DNA of 10,380 nucleotides from JAVEVF01 sp034005175 (GTDB lineage Bacteria > Actinomycetota > Coriobacteriia > Anaerosomatales > SLCP01): contig JAVEVF010000063.1 of the NCBI GenBank assembly GCA_034005175.1, forward strand, positions 1-10,380, read 5' to 3'. Under the pieces are notes generated by a model. That model saw nothing but the letters and a program-made list of their open reading frames with translations. It made no database searches and was not told where the DNA came from. Numbering within the stretch: the first letter of the stretch is position 1; the number at the start of each line of letters is the position of its first letter. The position numbers were made by a program, and so were the translations under genes. Of this stretch, positions 1-5,340 are shown piece by piece.

Positions 1-1
1 T

Positions 2-211
2 TCCAGACCGGGTGCTGACCGAAGAACTCTCGGGCTTCGAATCAAGGGGCTGAACCGCGAGCTTGCCGCGCTGGTCGAACCTCTGGCGGAGGAGCTGCGT
101 GAACGCAAGGCCGCGCTTGAGCTTCAGCTCAGCGACGTTGAGGTGCTCACGGATCGCACATACCCATTCTGCCTGTGGAGCCCTGATGAAGTGGCAGACA
201 AGATTCGGTAG
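2..211 (+). CDS. 3' end of an unidentified protein gene (partial, possible frame break)
   Basis: An open frame runs from the left edge to a TAG at 209-211, giving about 69 residues. From about position 50 on it looks like real coding sequence: GC-rich third positions and an amphipathic Leu/Glu/Arg/Ala-rich helix (for example NRELAALVEPLAEELRERK), followed by a more mixed tail containing TYPFCLWSPDEVADKIR. The first 15 codons in this frame look poorer, with AGA and CGA codons. The neighbouring frame at 3-53 reads PDRVLTEELSGFE and looks more natural, but meets TGA at 51-53. The simplest reading is one frame, interrupted near the GGGG run at 46-49. I do not recognise the family: the tail has no catalytic motif or metal-binding site I can name. 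The gene ends about 70 bases before the ferredoxin, which has its own possible promoter. Confidence 0.5.
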   Translation, partial: SRPGADRRTLGLRIKGLNRELAALVEPLAEELRERKAALELQLSDVEVLTDRTYPFCLWSPDEVADKIR

Positions 212-232
212 GCTGGCGCGCTAGTCGTTGCG

Positions 233-241
233 TGTTAGAAT
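233..241 (+). promoter_or_regulatory. Possible extended -10 promoter element for the ferredoxin gene
   Basis: The bases TGTTAGAAT form an extended -10 box: TG, one base, then TAGAAT, which matches TATAAT at five of six positions. It lies 41 bases before the first possible ATG of the ferredoxin gene and downstream of the preceding stop codon. No good -35 box is visible 16-18 bases upstream, which is tolerated in extended -10 promoters. The same form recurs before the tRNA and the prolyl isomerase genes. Confidence 0.35.
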
Positions 242-288
242 ATCGCCACCCTACGGGGGTGTCGGCTTCATCGGAGAAAGGAATGAGG

Positions 289-462
289 ATGGCTAAGCCC
301 GTCGTCGACCCCGACCTGTGCACCGCATGTGGCATCTGCGTAGACGAGTGCCCTGAGAGCTGTTACGACCTCGAGGACGTCGCTGTGCTCGCGCGACCAG
401 ATGACTGTACCGAGTGCGGTATCTGTGTCGATTCGTGCCCTAGTGAAGCGATCTCGATGTAG
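289..462 (+). CDS. 2[4Fe-4S] ferredoxin
   Basis: A 57-residue bacterial ferredoxin, a soluble low-potential one-electron carrier of the cytoplasm. Two cluster motifs are complete: CTACGICVDECP near residues 11-22 and CTECGICVDSCP near residues 43-54, both C-x2-C-x2-C-x3-CP. They fill almost the whole protein, as in clostridial-type ferredoxins. An extra cysteine follows the first motif (PESCYD). Two in-frame ATGs compete. ATG 283 has GGAG six bases upstream; ATG 289 has AGGA ending at 282, also six bases upstream, and gives the usual short start MAKPVVDP, so I chose 289. The gene stands alone between its own possible promoter and a hairpin terminator. In an anaerobe it could feed the Rnf complex encoded at 7296 onwards, but that link is inference from function only. 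Confidence 0.93.
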   Translation: MAKPVVDPDLCTACGICVDECPESCYDLEDVAVLARPDDCTECGICVDSCPSEAISM

Positions 463-485
463 CATCGCCCCGCATGCACGAACCA

Positions 486-514
486 AAGGCCGGCCCCATT
501 CAGAGGTCGGCCTT
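486..514. terminator. Two-way hairpin terminator between ferredoxin and plsY
   Basis: AAGGCCGGCC (486-495) pairs with GGTCGGCCTT (505-514) across a nine-base loop, giving ten base pairs with one G-T wobble. It lies between the convergent ferredoxin stop (462) and plsY stop (532), so it can serve both strands. There is only a weak T-rich stretch on either side, so release may be less efficient than at a classical terminator. Confidence 0.6.
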
Positions 515-531
515 CGTGTGTCTAGAGGTCG

Positions 532-1323
532 TCAGCCCCTCGGCCCACTGTTGTCCTCGATGTAGAGTCTGGGTTCTCGACCACGTATCAGCCCAACAAA
601 GCGATTGTGGTGCCGGAGGTACACGAGACCTCCGAGTATGACTACGAATGCTGTGTCAGGCTTGGCGGTGACGAGTGCGTATACCGGGAGCGACAGTGCG
701 GCACCTACCTGGCCTGCCATCATGTAGCGCGTGAGTGCTATCAGTGCGAGTCCGACCCCGAGGACGACGAGGAAGTACGTCCAGTTGTAGGCCAGCAGCG
801 CCCCGCCTCCCGTGGCGAGCCCCTTTCCGCCCAACCACCGGCGCTTGGAGAGAGAAAGCCACAGTGAGTAGTTGTGCCCCACCACTGCTCCCAGAACGAC
901 TGCCTGAGGCCCGAAAAGCGCAGCAGCGGCATATGGAGCTGCAACCGAACTCCAGGCCGCCCCGCCCGCAGGGAGGGCGGAGTCGATGAACATGAGTGGC
1001 ACTGTCATCGCGACGACAGTGGGCAGGAACCCCTTGAAGGCGTCCGCGAGCATGGCAACGACGAACCAGCTCCACGACCCTGTCGTGCGGCGTACGTTCA
1101 TGGCACCCACATTGCCCGTGCCGTGCTGTGTTATGTCTTCACCTGAGACTGCTCTCACGATGATGTAGGCGAACGGTATCGAGCCGATGAGGTACCCAGC
1201 GAGGGCCAAGACACCGAGTGGCCACAGCAAGTCCGGCAGGTACTGGGTGCCAGCTTCTTTGATGAACGAAGCAAGCGGCATGCGCATGTCGATGCTCTGT
1301 TGGACGAGGGAGAACAGGCTCAT
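532..1323 (-). CDS. plsY: Glycerol-3-phosphate acyltransferase PlsY
   Basis: PlsY is the membrane enzyme that moves an acyl group from acyl-phosphate to the sn-1 position of glycerol-3-phosphate, making lysophosphatidic acid. The 263-residue product has several hydrophobic helices and the family landmarks in order: GSIPFAYI (residues 47-54), GTGNVGAMNVRR (68-79), DAFKGFLP (94-101), GHNYSLWL (139-146) and GGKGLATGGG (155-164), then a basic C-terminal YLRHHNRFVGLIRGRE. It is longer than the usual roughly 200 residues, with about 35 extra residues at the N-terminus and a basic insertion between GHNYSLWL and GGKG. Start choice: ATG 1323 has AGGA ten bases upstream. GTG 1332 is in frame but only one base from AGGA; it would overlap the upstream stop by four bases. 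The gene follows the lipid kinase gene by five bases and is probably co-transcribed with it. Confidence 0.93.
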   Translation of the reverse strand: MSLFSLVQQSIDMRMPLASFIKEAGTQYLPDLLWPLGVLALAGYLIGSIPFAYIIVRAVSGEDITQHGTGNVGAMNVRRTTGSWSWFVVAMLADAFKGFLPTVVAMTVPLMFIDSALPAGGAAWSSVAAPYAAAALFGPQAVVLGAVVGHNYSLWLSLSKRRWLGGKGLATGGGALLAYNWTYFLVVLGVGLALIALTRYMMAGQVGAALSLPVYALVTAKPDTAFVVILGGLVYLRHHNRFVGLIRGREPRLYIEDNSGPRG

Positions 1324-1328
1324 GGGTG

Positions 1329-2228
1329 TCACTTCCTGGGCACAATGACGTCAAGCGCGCTCGGGAGTATGGAGATGTCGTACGTGGAGGCAAGGACGAC
1401 CTCGCCATCCATCTGCCCCTCAAGCGACGCAGGTGACTCGATGTGTATGGACCGGTGGCGCTCGATAGTGATAGGCCGCATCCACCCGTGATGGCCAAAG
1501 ACCAGGAAGGGGATCCGCACAAGCGCGCTCGGCAGACTGATCTTGTCGATGGTGCAGACATCAAAGACGCCGTCGTCTGCTCGTGCTCCGGGGGTGATCT
1601 TGAATCCACCGCCATACGTGGGACCATTAGTGACTGCGACAAGGAGCACATCGCGCTCGACAGGCGCGCCCCCATCGATGCTCATCGTCATCGGATGGGT
1701 CCGATAATCGCGGAAGAGCACGCTCATGAGCGCTCTCATGTACAAGGGGATGCCTGACCAACCAGTCTCGGCTTTAAGCTCGATAGCCTTCGCAGTGACA
1801 CGGGCGTCAAGCCCCACTGCCACCGAGTTGGCGAAGTACGTGTCATTCACCAAGCCCACATCAACTGTGGCGCGCTGGCCGTTGATGAGCTGTCGTGCTG
1901 CCGTGGCGAGATCGGTCGAGATGCCGAGCGTGCGGCGATAGTCGTTTCCTGACCCGGTGGGAAGCAGAGCCAGCGCAGGTCGTCGTCCAGGCTCGCGCGC
2001 CATGATGCCGTTCAAGACCTCGTGAACCGTGCCGTCACCGCCCATCGCAACCACGGTCTGGTACCCATCGGCCTGACGTATCGCCTGAATGGCATGGCCT
2101 GGACACTCAGTGACGAGCAGCTCGTAGTCCACATGGCCGTCGAGTAGCTTCGAAACCATAGGAATGAGATCACGGGTGACGCCGTGGCGTGCGGCAGGAT
2201 TGACGATGACCAGCGTCTTTCCGAGCAC
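1329..2228 (-). CDS. DagK/YegS-family lipid kinase
   Basis: A 299-residue cytoplasmic lipid kinase of the diacylglycerol kinase catalytic-domain family, which phosphorylates diacylglycerol or a related lipid with ATP. Visible motifs: the nucleotide-binding GGDGTVHEVLNG (residues 63-74), LPTGSGNDYRR (89-99), YFANSVAVGLDARV (131-144) and the C-terminal DGEV (274-277). The length fits the family. The frame stays open upstream to 2381, but that stretch is antisense to the tRNA gene. GTG 2228 is the better start because GGGAGG lies exactly six bases before it and the product then begins MLGKTLVIVNP, as in relatives. Together with plsY downstream it forms a phosphatidic-acid-centred pair: PlsY feeds de novo synthesis, while a diacylglycerol kinase would salvage diacylglycerol. 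The true substrate (diacylglycerol, undecaprenol or another lipid) cannot be read from sequence. Confidence 0.9.
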   Translation of the reverse strand: MLGKTLVIVNPAARHGVTRDLIPMVSKLLDGHVDYELLVTECPGHAIQAIRQADGYQTVVAMGGDGTVHEVLNGIMAREPGRRPALALLPTGSGNDYRRTLGISTDLATAARQLINGQRATVDVGLVNDTYFANSVAVGLDARVTAKAIELKAETGWSGIPLYMRALMSVLFRDYRTHPMTMSIDGGAPVERDVLLVAVTNGPTYGGGFKITPGARADDGVFDVCTIDKISLPSALVRIPFLVFGHHGWMRPITIERHRSIHIESPASLEGQMDGEVVLASTYDISILPSALDVIVPRK

Positions 2229-2234
2229 TCTTAG

Positions 2235-2240
2235 CCTCCC
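2235..2240 (-). promoter_or_regulatory. Ribosome binding site that sets the lipid kinase start
   Basis: On the minus strand GGGAGG lies six bases before GTG 2228. It is the only strong Shine-Dalgarno match in the upstream frame, and it rejects the longer reading that would run through the tRNA gene. Confidence 0.75.
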
Positions 2241-2262
2241 TACACCATGCGTTTCGGTTCTG

Positions 2263-2289
2263 GTGACGCTGCTGCTGGTGTGATAGAGT
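2263..2289 (+). promoter_or_regulatory. Possible tRNA-Arg promoter
   Basis: TGATAGAGT (2281-2289) is an extended -10 element ending 11 bases before the mature tRNA, a suitable distance for transcription to begin just upstream of it. GTGACG (2263-2268) could be a -35 box (four of six matches), with a short 15-base spacer. The element lies in the 72-base gap between the tRNA and the divergent lipid kinase gene. Confidence 0.4.
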
Positions 2290-2300
2290 GCGGTGCGCTT

Positions 2301-2376
2301 GCCCTCGTAGCTCAGTGGATAGAGCGTCTGCCTCCGGAGCAGAAGGCCACAGGTTCGAATCCTGTCGAGGGCGCCA
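2301..2376 (+). tRNA. tRNA-Arg, anticodon CCG, reads CGG
   Basis: A full cloverleaf can be drawn. Acceptor GCCCTCG (2301-2307) pairs with CGAGGGC (2366-2372), followed by discriminator G and an encoded CCA (2374-2376). The D arm contains AGCTCAGTGGATAGAGC. The anticodon stem TCTGC (2327-2331) pairs with GCAGA (2339-2343) around loop CTCCGGA, with anticodon CCG at 2334-2336. The T arm has the standard GGTTCGAATCC. This isoacceptor reads the CGG arginine codon. The gene stands alone, flanked by minus-strand genes on both sides. Confidence 0.97.
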
Positions 2377-2386
2377 TGCACACCTC

Positions 2387-2419
2387 AAGCGCGGCCCGGC
2401 GTTGTGCCGAGCCGCGCTT
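2387..2419. terminator. Nested hairpin terminator between tRNA-Arg and EF-G2 gene
   Basis: AAGCGCGGC (2387-2395) pairs with GCCGCGCTT (2411-2419). After one mismatch, CGGC (2397-2400) pairs with GCCG (2406-2409) around loop GTTGT, giving 13 base pairs in all. It begins 10 bases after the tRNA CCA and ends 8 bases before the EF-G2 stop, so it can end both transcripts. On the plus strand the sequence beyond is pyrimidine-rich (TCTGCCTC, then CTTTCTTTTCTC). Confidence 0.75.
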
Positions 2420-2427
2420 GTCTGCCT

Positions 2428-4494
2428 CTACGACTCTTTCTTTTCTCTGGCCTCCTCAACGACCTTCTTCGCCAGGTCGAATGGCACGTCGGCATACTCG
2501 TCGATAGTGATGGTGTATGTGCCAGTGCCGCTCGTGATGGAGCGAAGGTGCGGTGAGTAGTGCACTACCTCGGCGTAAGGAACCTGCGCTTTGATGGTCT
2601 GGATGCCCGCCTCTGGTGAGTCCATCCCAAGGATGCGCCCGCGCATGGAGCTGATGTCTCCCATCACTGCACCGGCATGCTCATCAGGCACCTCGATCTC
2701 AAGCGTGGCGATGGGCTCGAGAAGCGTGATATCGGCCTTCTCGGCAGCGGCGCGAAACGCGATGCGAGCTGCAGTCTTGAACGCGATCTCGGAGCTGTCA
2801 ACCGAGTGATACGAGCCGTCGAACACCGCGGCTTTGACGTCCACGACCGGATAGCCCGCGAGCACGCCTTGGGCCATCGTGTCCTGGACGCCCTTGTCCA
2901 CCGCAGGGATGAACTGCCGAGGGATTCTCCCGCCCACGATCTCGTCCACGAACTCATAACCCTTGCCCGGGTTGGGCTCCAACCGCAGCCAGCAGTCTCC
3001 GAACTGTCCGGATCCACCGGTCTGCTTCTTGTGCCGGCCCTGGGCGCTTGCGGTCTTGCGGATGGTCTCGCGGTACGGGATGCGGATGTCGGTCGTCTCT
3101 GTCTCAACATGGTAGCGGTCACGCAGATGTGCGAGCGCGACCTCGATCTGAACGTCGCCGAGACCCGAGAGAACGGTCTGGTGAGTCTCATCGTCCCTGA
3201 TGAGATGCAGCGTCGGCTCCTCTTCGACAAGCTTGTTGATCGCGGTACCGAGTTTGTCCTCATCGGCCTTGGTCTTGGCTTGGATGGCGACCGGGTACAG
3301 AGGTTCAGGCAACGGGAGGGGTGCGAACGTCACCGACCCGTTAGCGGACAGCGTGTCACCGGTGATGGAGTCGGCGAGCTTGGGCAGCACCGCGATGTCG
3401 CCCGCGGGCACTGCATCCACGTCGCTCGCTTCCTTGCCCACGATCTTGTAGACACGCCCGATCCGCTCCTTGCGCCCGGTCCGCGAGTTCACGAGCTCGC
3501 TGTTGGGTGTGAGCGTGCCCGATACGACCTTCACGTAGTTGAGGCGTCCGATATAGGGGTCTGAGACAGTCTTGAACACGAGGGCCGATGTCCCGCCTTC
3601 GACCGAGATCTCCTGGCCGGCGCCATCCACGGTCGCGATGGGGCCGTGTGCGGTGGGCTGGGGGAAGAAGGAGACGATTGCATCGAGCAGGTCCTCGACG
3701 CCGTGCAGAGCAATGGCGGAAGCGACGAACACAGGAATGAAGATGCCCTGGTAGATAGCCTTGCCGAGAACAGCCTCCAGCTCGTCTTGCGTGAGCCGCT
3801 CGCCTTCGAGGAGGTACTTCTCCATCATGGCGTCATCGGCCTCCGCCACAAGCTCGGTGAGCTTGTCGCGAGCAGACTCGGCAATGGCCTTGTACTCCTC
3901 GGGAATCTCGCTGACTTCCTCAGCGGATCCCTCATGGTGGTAGGCCTTCATACGGATGATGTCGATCACGCCGCGGAAGTCAGACTCCGCACCCATGGGT
4001 ATCTGGACAGCGCCGACCCTGTGCCCGAACTTCTCCTCAAGCGCGGCCATGACCGCGTCGAAGTCCGCGTTTTCCTTGTCCATACGGTTGATGATGATGG
4101 CGCGCGCGATGTCCATCTGGTCTGCGACGCGCCACAGCCGCTCCGTCTGGACCTGCGGTCCCGCGATAGCATCGACGACGAACAGCGCCATCTCGGCCGC
4201 CACCATGCCTGCGACGGCGTCGCCGAGGAAGTCGGCGTAGCCAGGGGTGTCGATGATGTTGATCTTGACGCCCTCATGAACCACGGGGGCCAATGCGAGG
4301 CTGATGGAGCTTCTCCGGCGAATCTCCTCGGGGTCGTAATCGAGGTTGGAGTGCTCTTCATCCACGCTGCCAAGCCGGTGCGTCACTCCAGCGACATTGA
4401 GGATCGCCTCGGCAAGCGAGGTCTTTCCCGATCCCCCGTGGCCGACCAACACGACGTTTCTGACCTTGTCAGTTGCGGGCGCGCCCAAGTGCAT
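2428..4494 (-). CDS. fusA2: Elongation factor G-like protein (EF-G2 type)
   Basis: A 688-residue translational GTPase homologue with the EF-G domain order: G domain (about 10-275), beta-barrel domain II (about 300-385), domain III (about 390-465), domain IV (about 470-590) and the C-terminal alpha/beta domain V. Nucleotide motifs are visible: P-loop GHGGSGKTS (residues 18-26), DTPGY (82-86) and NRMD (136-139). True EF-G has AHIDAGKTT and DTPGH; the altered P-loop and DTPGYADF mark the EF-G2 side branch common in actinobacteria, which exists beside a normal EF-G. Its job is not settled; the mycobacterial relative is reported, as I recall, to bind guanine nucleotides without ribosome-stimulated GTPase activity. 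The start is uncertain: ATG 4494 follows AAGGAGG closely, TTG 4488 has better spacing to it, and TTG 4509 gives 693 residues. It stands alone, divergent from the prolyl isomerase gene. Confidence 0.92.
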   Translation of the reverse strand: MHLGAPATDKVRNVVLVGHGGSGKTSLAEAILNVAGVTHRLGSVDEEHSNLDYDPEEIRRRSSISLALAPVVHEGVKINIIDTPGYADFLGDAVAGMVAAEMALFVVDAIAGPQVQTERLWRVADQMDIARAIIINRMDKENADFDAVMAALEEKFGHRVGAVQIPMGAESDFRGVIDIIRMKAYHHEGSAEEVSEIPEEYKAIAESARDKLTELVAEADDAMMEKYLLEGERLTQDELEAVLGKAIYQGIFIPVFVASAIALHGVEDLLDAIVSFFPQPTAHGPIATVDGAGQEISVEGGTSALVFKTVSDPYIGRLNYVKVVSGTLTPNSELVNSRTGRKERIGRVYKIVGKEASDVDAVPAGDIAVLPKLADSITGDTLSANGSVTFAPLPLPEPLYPVAIQAKTKADEDKLGTAINKLVEEEPTLHLIRDDETHQTVLSGLGDVQIEVALAHLRDRYHVETETTDIRIPYRETIRKTASAQGRHKKQTGGSGQFGDCWLRLEPNPGKGYEFVDEIVGGRIPRQFIPAVDKGVQDTMAQGVLAGYPVVDVKAAVFDGSYHSVDSSEIAFKTAARIAFRAAAEKADITLLEPIATLEIEVPDEHAGAVMGDISSMRGRILGMDSPEAGIQTIKAQVPYAEVVHYSPHLRSITSGTGTYTITIDEYADVPFDLAKKVVEEAREKKES

Positions 4495-4569
4495 CTCCTC
4501 CTTGGTCAAGAGAGTCTCGGAATGAGAATCTGTCTATCTGAACCGCGGTGGTGCGCGGCTGCGTCCTGG

Positions 4570-4613
4570 GTGACAGCATACCCTTTATGTGCTCATGATG
4601 AGACTGCTAGAAT
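4570..4613 (+). promoter_or_regulatory. Possible promoter region of the prolyl isomerase operon
   Basis: Two overlapping candidates are visible. TGCTAGAAT (4605-4613) is an extended -10 element of the form also seen before the ferredoxin and tRNA genes, 65 bases before the ATG. GTGACA (4570-4575) matches the -35 consensus at five of six positions and stands 18 bases before CATGAT (4594-4599), a weaker -10. Only one need be active. The rest of this intergenic region (4495-4678), including the divergent upstream side of the EF-G2 gene, shows no other clear signal. Confidence 0.4.
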
Positions 4614-4678
4614 GCAGACGGCGGCCGGACGATTTCGGAAACGCCTTCAAGACTCCCGGCGAGAGGACGCACTGACGA

Positions 4679-5329
4679 ATGCGCGCAGCCTTCACGGTAC
4701 TTCTGCCTGTTGCTTTGGCTATCCTGCTCGTTGGCGCGGTCGTTGCACTCCCGGGGTGCTCTGAACCCGCTGGCGGCATATCAGAAACACCAGCCGACAC
4801 GTCAGCTGCGCCTGACGATCCAATCGCGAACGAACCTGAGGAGGAAGCCTTGTACACAGCCGCGTACACCCCTGACGGCAACGAGGTCGCAGTCATCACG
4901 ACCTCGAAAGGCGTGATCAAGTTCGAGTTCTATCCCAAAGATGCTCCCAACACCGTGGCAGCGTTCATCGAGCGTGCCGAAGAGGGCTTTTATGATGGAA
5001 CGAAGTTCCACCGCGTGGAGCCCGGCTTCGTGATCCAGGGCGGAGATCCGCTTTCTAAGACCGATGACCCCATGGTTGGAACGGGCGGCCCAGGTTACCG
5101 GCTTGCTGCGGAGTTCAATGATCGCAGCCACCTGGACGGCACTGTGGCGATGGCGCGCGCGCAAGACCCCGACTCGGCTGGCTCGCAGTTCTACATCTGT
5201 CTTGGGCCTCAGCAGTTCCTCGATAAGCAGTACACTGTCTTTGGCCAAGTGACCGAGGGCATGGATGTCGTACGGGCTATTACTGCGGGGGATGTCATGG
5301 AGTCCGTACGCATCGAGCGTTCCGAGTAG
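4679..5329 (+). CDS. Cyclophilin-type peptidyl-prolyl cis-trans isomerase, lipoprotein
   Basis: A 216-residue isomerase that should act outside the cytoplasmic membrane, helping exported proteins fold by turning proline peptide bonds. The N-terminus is a lipoprotein signal: MRAA, a hydrophobic stretch (residues 5-24) and lipobox LPGC with lipidated Cys27. A Pro/Ala/Glu/Asp-rich linker (28-68) follows, then the cyclophilin domain (about 70-216). Active-site landmarks are present: FHRVEPGFVIQGGD (110-123, with the catalytic Arg112), GSQFYI (158-163) and LDKQYTVFG (171-179), where the tryptophan of human cyclophilin A is replaced, as is common in bacteria. The start ATG 4679 has GAGAGGA about 11 bases upstream. 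The gene heads a likely operon with the TPR membrane protein 11 bases downstream. There is no exact substrate clue. Confidence 0.93.
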   Translation: MRAAFTVLLPVALAILLVGAVVALPGCSEPAGGISETPADTSAAPDDPIANEPEEEALYTAAYTPDGNEVAVITTSKGVIKFEFYPKDAPNTVAAFIERAEEGFYDGTKFHRVEPGFVIQGGDPLSKTDDPMVGTGGPGYRLAAEFNDRSHLDGTVAMARAQDPDSAGSQFYICLGPQQFLDKQYTVFGQVTEGMDVVRAITAGDVMESVRIERSE

Positions 5330-5340
5330 ACGGGATAACC

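Noticed and set aside
41..53. Programmed frameshift like that of prfB (release factor 2)
   Set aside because: AGGGG followed soon by TGA recalls the prfB signal, but the shift needed here is -1 rather than +1. The required CTT-TGA context is absent, and the break is near the gene's 3' end rather than its start.
607..867. Plus-strand open frames inside plsY (also 735-989 and 874-1146)
   Set aside because: They are antisense shadows of conserved PlsY membrane helices, with low-complexity Arg/Pro/Cys-rich products.
2229..2381. N-terminal extension of the lipid kinase across the tRNA region
   Set aside because: The added 51 residues are encoded by the antisense of a complete tRNA gene. A strong ribosome site before GTG 2228 explains the true start.
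2677..3564. Plus-strand open frame of 295 residues antisense to the EF-G2 gene
   Set aside because: It lies wholly inside the well-supported EF-G2 gene and shows no family motif; long antisense frames are expected in GC-rich coding DNA.
3646..4764. Plus-strand open frame of 372 residues across the EF-G2 start and into the isomerase gene
   Set aside because: It is antisense to the EF-G2 G domain, overlaps the isomerase signal peptide in another frame, and its product has no recognisable domain.
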